Positions 22,644 to 29,319 of a DNA stretch of 34,990 nucleotides are shown here, piece by piece. Below the pieces are notes generated by a model. The model was not told where the DNA came from, did not search any database, and saw nothing but the letters and a program-made list of their open reading frames with translations. The stretch spans positions 1-34,990 of the forward strand of contig DASQZJ010000008.1 of the NCBI GenBank assembly GCA_035638775.1, in the 5' to 3' direction. The position numbers and the translations under genes are program-made. The stretch is from DASQZJ01 sp035638775. GTDB lineage: Bacteria; Pseudomonadota; Gammaproteobacteria; UBA5335; SLRW01. Position 1 is the first letter of the stretch. Every line of letters begins with the position of its first letter.

Positions 22644-23516
22644 CTAGCCGCGGCCGATCGACGGGTCGCGTGCCATCGCCTCGAGCCGGCTGATGCGTTC
22701 CTCGGTCGAGGGATGGGTGGAGAACAGCTTCGCCAGCCGGTGCCCTGCCAGCGGATTGACGATGAACAGATGCGCGGTGGACGGGTGCTCCACGGCCGCC
22801 CGCATCGGCTCGCTGCGGTTGGCGCTCTCCAGCTTGCGCAGCGCGCCGACCAGCCATCGCGGATGGCCCGTGAGCTTCGCCGCGCCGGCATCCGCGCCGA
22901 ACTCCCGCGAGCGCGAAACCGCCATCTGGATCAGCGTCGCGGCCAGCGGCGCCAGGATCATCATCGCCAGGGCGCCGAGGATGCCCCCGCCCTCGTCGTC
23001 GTCGCCGGCGAAGCCGCCGAACAGCAGGGCCCACTGGGCCATGCTGGCGAGCATCGCGATGGCGCCGGCGAGCGTGGCGGCGATCGCGCTGATCAGGGTG
23101 TCCCGGTGGCGCACGTGGCTGAGCTCGTGCGCCAGCACCCCGGTGAGCTCCTCGCGGTTCATCATGCGGAGCAGGCCGCGGGTAGCCGCCACCGCCGCGT
23201 GCTGCGGGTTGCGCCCGGTCGCGAAAGCGTTCGGGCTTTCGGTGTCGATGACGTACACGCGCGGCATGGGCATGTCCGCGCGCCGGGCCAGGTCGCGAAC
23301 GACTTCATGGAGCTGCGGCTCCTCGTCCGGGCCGGCTTCCCTGGCGCGGTACATGGACAGCACGAGGCGGTCGGAGAACCAGTAGCTGCCGATGTTCATC
23401 ACCCCGGCCAGGACCAGCGCGATGATCATCCCCGCGTTGCCGCCGATGAGCTTGCCGGCGAACAGCAGGACCCCGGTCAGGGCCCCCAGCAGCAGGGTGG
23501 TCCGCAATGCGTTCAT
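22644..23516 (-). CDS. htpX: Membrane zinc protease HtpX (290 aa)
   Basis: This inner-membrane M48 metalloprotease degrades misfolded membrane proteins together with FtsH. Two N-terminal helices (~4-22 and ~28-48) are followed by the zinc motif H130-E131-LS-H134 in GVLAHELSHVRHRD. Two more hydrophobic segments come next (~140-165 and ~180-200), then SREFGADAGAAKLTG, whose glutamate is the third zinc ligand. The C-terminus (STHPSTEERISRLEAMA) is typical. Length matches E. coli HtpX (about 290). The downstream order SYLF then M16 peptidase on the same strand suggests an envelope quality-control group, though the gaps of 80-100 bp leave room for separate promoters. Confidence 0.95.
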   Translation of the reverse strand: MNALRTTLLLGALTGVLLFAGKLIGGNAGMIIALVLAGVMNIGSYWFSDRLVLSMYRAREAGPDEEPQLHEVVRDLARRADMPMPRVYVIDTESPNAFATGRNPQHAAVAATRGLLRMMNREELTGVLAHELSHVRHRDTLISAIAATLAGAIAMLASMAQWALLFGGFAGDDDEGGGILGALAMMILAPLAATLIQMAVSRSREFGADAGAAKLTGHPRWLVGALRKLESANRSEPMRAAVEHPSTAHLFIVNPLAGHRLAKLFSTHPSTEERISRLEAMARDPSIGRG

Positions 23517-23650
23517 AAGGTGCCCTCTGGATAACGGCCGTACCCCGCGAATATGGGGATCACCGCGGCAGACTCAAGGGGCCGGCTCGGGAAGCCGGAG
23601 TCGTCGAGTCGTTTGATGGCCGGAGCGTCAGCCCGGGCATGGCGCGCGCA

Positions 23651-23670
23651 GCCACTTACAACTTAAAACT
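23651..23670 (-). repeat. AT-rich dispersed repeat, copy 2
   Basis: On the minus strand this reads AGTTTTAAGTTGT followed by AAGTGGC, matching 16706-16728 with one gap. It begins 14 bases after the stop of the ClC gene, just behind a CCCCGGGG palindrome, so it may also act as the T-rich tail of a weak terminator. Confidence 0.5.
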
Positions 23671-23684
23671 GCCCCCCGGGGCGT

Positions 23685-25406
23685 TCAGGCATCCTGCGTA
23701 CTGCCATGCTCGGCCATGCGTCGGAAGTCCTCGACGGATTCCGGCGTGGCGGCGACCACCAGGTGGTCTCCGACCCGCAGCCGGGTGTCGCCGTTGGGGA
23801 TGATCTGCTTCTCGCCGCGGACCACGCTGACGATCAGGATGTCGGCGAACCCCAGCGAGCGGACCTCCTTGCCGGCGATGGGCGAGCCGGGCTCGATGTC
23901 CATGCTGTACAGCCGTTCCGACTCGTCGCCCTCGCTCAGCGGGACCGGCTGGCCGCTCGCCAGCCGCTCGGTGAACTTGTTCAGGAAGATGTCCTCCTCC
24001 AGCTGCACCTGGCGCTTGCGCAGCAGCTGCGCGACCGTCTGGTAGTAGCGCTCGTGATGCACCGGGCTCTCGGCCGGGCCGGCGACCTGCGCCTCGTACA
24101 GCGACGGGTACTTGATGCCGCGCGTGAGGGCGTACTGGATGATGTAGGCGATCGCGACCGCGAACATGGTCGGCATGATCAGGCGGTAGCCGCCGGTCAT
24201 CTCGGCGACCATGACCAGCGAGGCGATGGGCACGCGGGCGGCACCGGCGAACAGCGAAGCCATGCCGACCACCGCGAGCCCGGTGGCACTGACATCGTGC
24301 ACCCCCAGCTCGTGCAGCACCGCGGCGAACGCCGCGCCCAGCAGGGCGCCGACGAACAGGCTGGGCGCGAACACCCCGCCGGAGCCCCCCGAGCCGATGC
24401 TGAGCGAGAGCGTGATGATCTTGCCCATCGACAGCAGCAGCATGAACCAGATCGCCATGCCGGCGCCGCCCTGCAGGGCGAGCTGGATGAAGCCGTAGCC
24501 GCCTGCCAGGATCTGCGGCACGACGATGCCGATCAGGCCGACGATCAGGCCGCCGATCGCCGGCTTGATGTGCGGCGGCACCTTGATTTTCACGAACGCG
24601 TCGCGCACGTAGTAGAACACGCTCGGCAGGAACGAGCCCACCAGTCCCGCGAATACCGCCAGGATGCCGTACCAGACCAGGCTCGGGGCATTGGTGAAAC
24701 CGACATTGGACGGAAGAACGAACAGCGGGGTCCAGCCCTCGAAGATCCCCGTGATGGCGTAGGCGACGGCGGCACCGATCAGGGTGTAGATCAGCGCACC
24801 GCCCTCGAAGGCGACGCTGGAGTAGAGGATCTCGACGCCGAAGATGGCCGTGCCCAGCGGGCTCTTGAAGATGGCGGACAGGCCCGCGGCCATCCCGACG
24901 AGCACCAGGAAGCGCCGCTCGTCGTGCGGCAGCTTGAGGAACGTGCCCAGGATCGAGCCGACGCCGGCGGCGATCTGGGCCGTCGGACCCTCGCGGCCGG
25001 CCGAACCGCCGGAGCCGATCGTGATGGCGCTGGCCACCGACTTGATCAGCGGGATGCGTGCCCGGACGTAGCCGTCGGTGCGGTGGAACGCCTTGACCGC
25101 GGCGTCGGTGCCGTGCCCCTCCGCTTCCGGCGCCCAGGTATAGACCAGGAAGCCGGATAGCAGGCCGCCCAGCGTGGTGGCGGCGGGGATCAGCCACAGC
25201 AGGTGGGGAATCTCCGGCAGGTGTCCGAGCTGGTGGGCAGCCTCGACCGTGAGGTCCTTGTAGCCGCTGATGGGGGTCAGGAGCAGTTGCTCCGCGGTGT
25301 GCAGCATCCACAGGAAAACCTGCGCGCCGAGGGCCCCGATCACGCCGAGCAGAATGCTCAGCAGAACGAGACGGGTGGTCTTGTTCAGTCTTAGCAACCA
25401 GTTCAT
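23685..25406 (-). CDS. ClC-family chloride channel/antiporter with TrkA_C domain (573 aa)
   Basis: This is an inner-membrane anion transporter with the usual double-repeat fold. The second signature GSGGSAGREGP is at 131-141, with gating glutamate Glu139. The third signature appears as GSGGSGGVFAPSLF. The first signature, GSGIP in E. coli ClcA, reads GHGTD here (97-101), so the usual serine is replaced. After the membrane part (to ~440) comes a soluble tail ending in an RCK_C/TrkA_C domain (PGSPIAGKEVRSLGF...LRVGDHLVVAATPE, ~505-565), which may bind a nucleotide or ligand. The ATG has no strong ribosome binding site; AAAGGGGG lies 15 bases upstream. A 5' leader with a possible terminator lies upstream. 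Chloride/proton antiport is expected from the gating glutamate. Confidence 0.92.
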   Translation of the reverse strand: MNWLLRLNKTTRLVLLSILLGVIGALGAQVFLWMLHTAEQLLLTPISGYKDLTVEAAHQLGHLPEIPHLLWLIPAATTLGGLLSGFLVYTWAPEAEGHGTDAAVKAFHRTDGYVRARIPLIKSVASAITIGSGGSAGREGPTAQIAAGVGSILGTFLKLPHDERRFLVLVGMAAGLSAIFKSPLGTAIFGVEILYSSVAFEGGALIYTLIGAAVAYAITGIFEGWTPLFVLPSNVGFTNAPSLVWYGILAVFAGLVGSFLPSVFYYVRDAFVKIKVPPHIKPAIGGLIVGLIGIVVPQILAGGYGFIQLALQGGAGMAIWFMLLLSMGKIITLSLSIGSGGSGGVFAPSLFVGALLGAAFAAVLHELGVHDVSATGLAVVGMASLFAGAARVPIASLVMVAEMTGGYRLIMPTMFAVAIAYIIQYALTRGIKYPSLYEAQVAGPAESPVHHERYYQTVAQLLRKRQVQLEEDIFLNKFTERLASGQPVPLSEGDESERLYSMDIEPGSPIAGKEVRSLGFADILIVSVVRGEKQIIPNGDTRLRVGDHLVVAATPESVEDFRRMAEHGSTQDA

Positions 25407-25639
25407 GGCCGGATGGTCTGTCCCCCTTTCCTGAGGTGGCGAGCGTCGGGACCAGGCGGGGAGCCGCGAGGGCATGCACGGCACCGCCGGGAGGCGACCG
25501 CCTGGCGCTGGACACGTGCGTCCCGTCGCCGAACCGCGACACGCGCCGCTTGCCGGCGAGCTGGAAAGACGGTGCCACAGCCCGTCTTCAGCAACCCCTG
25601 GGCCCGCTGGTACGTCGCAAAGAGTCTCGACGAAAGAAT

Positions 25640-25671
25640 AAAAAAAAACAGACCGGCTGGCCGGGAAGGTC
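25640..25671 (-). terminator. Hairpin plus U9 tract inside the ClC leader
   Basis: On the minus strand, GACC...GGTC encloses CCGG-CCAG-CCGG, followed by TCTG and nine T residues. The stem is short but the T-run is the longest in the window. It lies before, not after, the ClC gene, so it would end a short leader transcript. Confidence 0.35.
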
Positions 25672-25686
25672 AGCGGGACGCGCGGC

Positions 25687-25692
25687 ATTATA
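25687..25692 (-). promoter_or_regulatory. Perfect TATAAT -10 hexamer upstream of ClC
   Basis: TATAAT reads on the minus strand in GC-rich DNA; the -35 position 17 bp upstream is CCCACA (3 of 6). The predicted start is near 25680, giving a ~275-nt leader to the ClC gene. Confidence 0.35.
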
Positions 25693-25796
25693 ACGCGAAA
25701 CGGCCGTGTTGTGGGGGGCGGCGTGAATCGGGATGCGGGCACGTGGTACGTTGCTGCGGCATGAGCCCCGTCCGCCCCCCCTGCCATCGCCTCCGG

Positions 25797-26435
25797 ATGT
25801 CACAGCCGAAACGCAGCGCGCGGACGGTCCGACGCCGAATCCTGTGCGTCTGCCTGCTGGCGTGCTCGCTGGCGAGCCCGCCGGCCGCCGCCAACACCGT
25901 GGTCCAGGCGATCCTGGCGGCGGACACGGCGCTGATCGGCCTGACGGCCCGTGCGCCACGAGGGCCCGCACGCCGGTCCGGCCTGGCCGTTTCGGCGGGC
26001 CGTTTCGATATCGTGCATCGGCGGGATCTTGCCACCCTGGGCTCGGTGGAGTACCGGCCCGGACGGCCGCTCGTCTGGAAGCTCCGGCCGGAAGTCGGTG
26101 CCGCCGCCACCACGGACGGCGGGGGATTTGCCTGGGGCGGGCTGCGCTATGCGTGGCACGCGGGTGCGCACTGGCGCCTCGCGGCGGACATGGCGCTGGC
26201 GGTTTACCACCGGGGTGCGGGCAAGCGGCTCGGCGCCCAGGTGCTGGGGCGGTCCGGGGTCGAGGCCGGCTGGTGCGGAGCCCATGGCCGGTGCCTGATG
26301 CTGGGCTTTCACCATATGTCGCATGACCACTTCTTCAGCCACTACAATCCCGGCGTCGAGATCCTGCGGCTGACGCTGGTATGGCCGCTGGACGCCCCGT
26401 CCGGGGGATTCTCCGGGTGGGCGGGTTCCCCATAG
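25797..26435 (+). CDS. pagL: Acyloxyacyl hydrolase, PagL-like lipid A 3-O-deacylase (212 aa)
   Basis: This is an outer-membrane beta-barrel enzyme that would remove the 3-linked acyl chain of lipid A. A basic N-terminus and hydrophobic stretch (RRRILCVCLLACSLASPPAAA, ~12-32) form a signal peptide. Alternating beta strands follow (LVWKLRPEVGAA, FAWGGLRYAWHAG, WRLAADMALAVYH). Near the C-terminus, FHHMSHDHFFSHYNPGVEIL gives the H-x-S pair His173/Ser175 and Glu188, which correspond to the PagL triad His126-Ser128-Glu140; the spacing to Glu is one residue longer. The last PagL strand (LRLTLVW) follows, then a ~15-residue tail not typical for PagL. I chose the ATG at 25797; an in-frame ATG at 25761 would add 12 residues. 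Divergent from the ClC gene. Confidence 0.75.
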   Translation: MSQPKRSARTVRRRILCVCLLACSLASPPAAANTVVQAILAADTALIGLTARAPRGPARRSGLAVSAGRFDIVHRRDLATLGSVEYRPGRPLVWKLRPEVGAAATTDGGGFAWGGLRYAWHAGAHWRLAADMALAVYHRGAGKRLGAQVLGRSGVEAGWCGAHGRCLMLGFHHMSHDHFFSHYNPGVEILRLTLVWPLDAPSGGFSGWAGSP

Positions 26436-26482
26436 TGTGTGCTCCGCCGCGGCGACCGGTCGTCGCGGCGAGTTTGTAAAAC

Positions 26483-26498
26483 TGTGACGCGGATCATG
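26483..26498. promoter_or_regulatory. CRP/Vfr-like site
   Basis: TGTGACGCGGATCATG matches TGTGA-N6-TCACA at 8 of 10 defined positions. It is ~100-120 bp upstream of the proposed mshI promoter start, a distance known for class I CRP sites. It is single and unproven. Confidence 0.3.
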
Positions 26499-26581
26499 GA
26501 ACGGGGCGGGGCCATGCTGTGATTCTGTCGTGCACGCGGCGGCCGCCTCGGCGGTCGGTCTTTCCGCAAGACAGGCAGTTG

Positions 26582-26611
26582 TTGACAACTTGTAACGGAC
26601 GAAGTCAGAAT
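26582..26611 (+). promoter_or_regulatory. Putative sigma70 promoter of the MSHA operon
   Basis: A perfect -35 TTGACA (26582-26587) is followed after 18 bp by CAGAAT (26606-26611, 4 of 6 against TATAAT). The -35 is part of the palindrome AGTTGT-TG-ACAACT. The predicted start is near 26618, about 115 bp before the first possible mshI codon. Confidence 0.45.
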
Positions 26612-26734
26612 GCCTTCGTAATAGATTGAAGATAATGAATTTAGGGTTCTGCGATCCATGGACGGCTTCCCGCAGGCGCCGGCTGGATCGGCAAGGGGCA
26701 ATGGAAAAAGGAACAATAACCCTGGGGGTGGCTT

Positions 26735-27688
26735 CTGCTTTCCTTCCTCGCGAAGAAGCCTGCGTCCGGCGAGCTGAGCGGGCTGCACTGGACAGAATCT
26801 GACGTAGCCCTGGCGCGGGTCAGCCGCGAAAAGGCGGGCATTCCCCGCCTGCTCGACTGCCGTCACCAGTCGCTGGCGACCGGGGATTCGGCCGAGCGGG
26901 CACTGGGCGAGCTGGTCGCCCGGTCCAGCGTCAAGCGGTCACTCTGCAGCGCCGTGCTGGCACCATCCGACTACCAGCTGCTGCTGGTCGAAGCCCCCGA
27001 CGTCGATCCCTCCGAGCTCAAGCAGGCCGTGCGCTGGCGAGTCAAGGACCTGATCGATTTCCACATCGACGACGCGATCCTGGACGTGTTCGACATCCCG
27101 GGGCAGCTCGTGCGGGGGCGCGGACGCATGATGTACGTGGTCGCCGCGCGCAGCTCCCTGCTCAGCCAGCGCATCGCCATGCTCGAGGACCTCTCGCTGC
27201 AGCTGGAGGTGATCGATATCGCGGAGCTTGCGTTGCGCAACGTCGCCGCGCTCACGGGCGAGGACGTCTCGGGCGTGGGGCTGCTCTACCTCGCGCCGGA
27301 CTACGGCCTGATCACGGTGACGCGCCAGTCGACCCTGTACCTGGCCCGGACCCTCGACACGGGGCACGAGGCGCTGGCGGCAGCCGGCGGGAGCGGCGGG
27401 ACGCCGGGTTCGGGCGGCGCCCTCGAGAGCGTGGTGCTGGAGATCCAGCGTTCGCTGGATTACTACGACAGCCATTTCTCGCAGGCGGCGGTCGGGACCC
27501 TGTACGTCGTTGCGCCCTCCGGGGGAGAGGCGATCGTGAGCGGGCTGGACACCGCCCTGGGCATGAACGTACGTCAGCTGGACCTGCGTGACGTGATGGA
27601 ATGCCCGGACGATCTCGATCTTGAGCTCCAGGCCCGCTGCATGCTGGCGGTGGGTGCGGCGCTCCGGCACGAGCAGGCGACACTGTGA
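26735..27688 (+). CDS. mshI: MSHA biogenesis protein MshI, non-standard start (~317 aa)
   Basis: MshI is a PilM-like cytoplasmic actin-fold protein of the MSHA pilus platform. Family sequence is clear from LAKKPASGELSGLHW through SDYQLLLVEAP, AVRWRVKDLIDFHIDDA and VFDIPG to the end. The frame is open from 26720 after a stop at 26717, but it has no ATG, GTG or TTG until GTG 26954, which lies ~80 residues inside the homologous region. A CTG at 26735 with GGGGGTGG six bases before is the best intact start, giving M-LSFLAKKPAS. Alternatively, one base too many in the G5 run (26724-26728) has broken a frame that began at ATG 26701. The true start is therefore uncertain. The stop overlaps the next gene by one base (TGATG). 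Confidence 0.8.
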   Translation: MLSFLAKKPASGELSGLHWTESDVALARVSREKAGIPRLLDCRHQSLATGDSAERALGELVARSSVKRSLCSAVLAPSDYQLLLVEAPDVDPSELKQAVRWRVKDLIDFHIDDAILDVFDIPGQLVRGRGRMMYVVAARSSLLSQRIAMLEDLSLQLEVIDIAELALRNVAALTGEDVSGVGLLYLAPDYGLITVTRQSTLYLARTLDTGHEALAAAGGSGGTPGSGGALESVVLEIQRSLDYYDSHFSQAAVGTLYVVAPSGGEAIVSGLDTALGMNVRQLDLRDVMECPDDLDLELQARCMLAVGAALRHEQATL

Positions 27689-28299
27689 TGCAGCAGGTCA
27701 ACCTCTATCAGCCGATCCTGCGCAAGCAGAAGAAGATCTTCTCCGCGGTGACCATGCTGGAGATCGGGGCCATCTTCGTGGTCGGCCTGCTCGCGATCTA
27801 CGCCTACGGCCTCTGGCAGGGGCGGGCCCTGCACCAGGAGGTCGCCCGCCTCCAGGCGCAGCGCAAGGCGAGCGAACAGCGCCTGGAGACGCTTTCCCGG
27901 CAGCACAAGAGCAATTCGCCCAGTGCCATCCTGGAACATCGCCGCAAGCGGCTGGTCGCGGAGAAGCAGCGCAAACAGCAGGCGCTGGAGCTGCTGCAGG
28001 GCCGTACGGTGGGCAACACCGCCGGATTCGGCGGGCAGTTCCGCGGGCTGGCGCGGCGCCGGGTCAACGGCCTCTGGCTGACCGGTGTCGACATTTACGA
28101 CGGCGGCAGCCAGATGACGCTTTCCGGCAAGACCTACTCGGACAAGCTGGTGCCCCGTTACCTGCAGCTGCTGGGCAAGGAGAAGAGCTTCCAGGGCACT
28201 GATTTCCGCGAGGTGGCGCTCAAGCGCGACGACAAGCACGCCTGGCTGATCGACTTCCGCATGAGCACCGCGGCAAAGAAGCAGGGGAACGGACGATGA
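27688..28299 (+). CDS. PilN-like MSHA platform protein (203 aa)
   Basis: This is an inner-membrane protein of the pilus alignment subcomplex. The N-terminus MQQVNLYQPILRKQKK is the PilN-type motif (Q-x-N-L-Y) that binds the PilM-like partner, here MshI. One membrane helix follows (MLEIGAIFVVGLLAIYAYGLW, ~25-45). Next come a coiled-coil (LHQEVARLQAQRKASEQRLETL...) and a C-terminal ferredoxin-like domain (GLARRRVNGLWLTGVDIYDGGSQMTLSGKT...). It is sometimes called MshI2. The ATG at 27688 overlaps the mshI stop; an upstream GTG at 27685 would add one residue. Its stop overlaps mshJ by 4 bp. Confidence 0.88.
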   Translation: MQQVNLYQPILRKQKKIFSAVTMLEIGAIFVVGLLAIYAYGLWQGRALHQEVARLQAQRKASEQRLETLSRQHKSNSPSAILEHRRKRLVAEKQRKQQALELLQGRTVGNTAGFGGQFRGLARRRVNGLWLTGVDIYDGGSQMTLSGKTYSDKLVPRYLQLLGKEKSFQGTDFREVALKRDDKHAWLIDFRMSTAAKKQGNGR

Positions 28300-28952
28300 G
28301 GCGGTACCTGCAGCGCCTGGCCGGCCGCTTCGACGCGCTCACGCTGCGCGAGCGCACGCTGGGCGTGGTCACGGTCCTGGTGGTGCTGGGCGTGCTGTGG
28401 AACATGCTGCTGATGGCGCCGATGCAGCGCTATCACTCCCGCGAGCAGGTCCGCCTGAAGCAGCTGCGTCACCGCATCAGCCAGCTGGACCAGCAGAGCG
28501 CGAAGCTGGTCCAGTCCAGCGGCGCGGGGTCCAACGCCGCGCTTAAAAAGCGGATCGCGGCGCTGCAGAAGGACATCGCCGGACTCGATACCCGGCTGCA
28601 CGAGGCCAGCGCAGGGCTGATCGATGCGAAGGACATGCCGCGGGTGCTGGAGAAGGTGCTGGAGCGCCAGAAGGGGCTCAAGCTGGTCGAGCTGCACGGG
28701 CTCCCGGCCAAGCCCCTGTTGCCGGCGGGCAAGAAGGGCGACCCGCCGCGGGCCCAGGTCTATCGCCACGGGATCGTGATCGAGTTCGACGGCAGCTACC
28801 TGGCGACGATGCGCTACCTGGAGTCATTGCAGAAGCTCAAGTGGCGCTTCTTCTGGGACCGCGTCGATCTCCAGGTGAAGCACTGGCCGCGGGCGCACGT
28901 GCGCCTGGTGGTTTACACGCTGGGACTGAGGGAGGGCTGGGTCGGTGTTTGA
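28296..28952 (+). CDS. mshJ: MSHA biogenesis protein MshJ, PilO/GspM-like (218 aa)
   Basis: This is an inner-membrane platform protein. It has a short cytoplasmic N-terminus with LTLRERTLGVV (the GspM-like R-E-R motif), one helix (~22-42, VVTVLVVLGVLWNMLLMAPM), and a long coiled-coil (REQVRLKQLRHRISQLDQQ to ~115). The C-terminal domain (VYRHGIVIEFDGSYLATMRYLESLQ) is typical of PilO/GspM, which pairs with the PilN-like protein. AGGGGAA lies 6 bases before the ATG. It overlaps its neighbours on both sides (4 bp with pilN, 8 bp with mshK), so tight translational coupling is expected. Confidence 0.88.
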   Translation: MRRYLQRLAGRFDALTLRERTLGVVTVLVVLGVLWNMLLMAPMQRYHSREQVRLKQLRHRISQLDQQSAKLVQSSGAGSNAALKKRIAALQKDIAGLDTRLHEASAGLIDAKDMPRVLEKVLERQKGLKLVELHGLPAKPLLPAGKKGDPPRAQVYRHGIVIEFDGSYLATMRYLESLQKLKWRFFWDRVDLQVKHWPRAHVRLVVYTLGLREGWVGV

Positions 28953-29319
28953 GCACGGGCCTGCAGCGCGGGCGCTGACAGCACTGGCGGCGGCCGCGAT
29001 ACTGTGCGCCGCCGTGCCGGCCGGCGCGGCGCGCCTGGGGGATCCCACGCGCCCCACGCCGGTGCATCCGCACGGCTCCCGGCACCACGCGCAGCGCTGG
29101 CGGCTGGACTACACCCTGGTCGGACCGGAGCGCCGGCTGGCGGTGATCAACGGCAGCACCGTTCTGCCCGGCCACGTGGTGGACGGGGCGCGCCTGCTCC
29201 GGGTCGGCCCCGGACACGTGGAGCTGCGCTACCGCGGGCACAGGATCGAGGTGACGATGGCAACCAGCGCAGTCAAGCGCCCCGCACGGCACAGAGTCCC
29301 GAAGGAGCATCGACCGTGA
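28945..29319 (+). CDS. mshK: MSHA biogenesis protein MshK, periplasmic connector (124 aa)
   Basis: GTG start with GGGAGGG 8 bases upstream, inside the end of mshJ. A signal peptide (~10-28, LTALAAAAILCAAVPAGA) precedes LGDPTRP, the hallmark of MshK/PilP/GspC-type homology-region proteins. A compact beta domain follows (LDYTLVGPERRLAVINGSTVLPGHVVDGARLLRVGPGHVELRY). Such proteins link the inner-membrane platform to the secretin, here MshL. The C-terminus is basic and unstructured. The stop overlaps the mshL start (GTGA). Confidence 0.82.
   Translation: MFEHGPAARALTALAAAAILCAAVPAGAARLGDPTRPTPVHPHGSRHHAQRWRLDYTLVGPERRLAVINGSTVLPGHVVDGARLLRVGPGHVELRYRGHRIEVTMATSAVKRPARHRVPKEHRP

Larger units (their letters stand above)
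25407..25796. other. 390-bp intergenic region with minus-strand promoter-like and terminator-like signals
   Basis: It separates the divergent ClC and PagL-like genes and holds no credible ORF. From right to left on the minus strand it has a perfect TATAAT (25692-25687). About 40 bp further is a GC hairpin with a U9 tail (25671-25640), and then ~230 bp to the ClC start codon. On the plus strand TATAAC (25689-25694) could serve the PagL-like gene. Confidence 0.45.
26436..26734. other. Upstream region of the MSHA operon
   Basis: These 299 bp between the pagL-like stop and mshI hold a CRP-like site, a sigma70-like promoter and an AT-rich stretch (26620-26645). They also carry AGTTGT-TG-ACAACT (26577-26590), related to the dispersed AT-rich motif. 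Small ORFs starting at ATG 26658 and ATG 26701 overlap mshI out of frame; I do not consider them genes. Confidence 0.45.

Noticed and set aside
25968..26000. Third copy of the 371/841 direct repeat inside the pagL-like gene
   Set aside because: Similarity is limited to ~30 bases with gaps and lies in coding sequence. It may be chance at this GC content, so it was not listed as a repeat copy.
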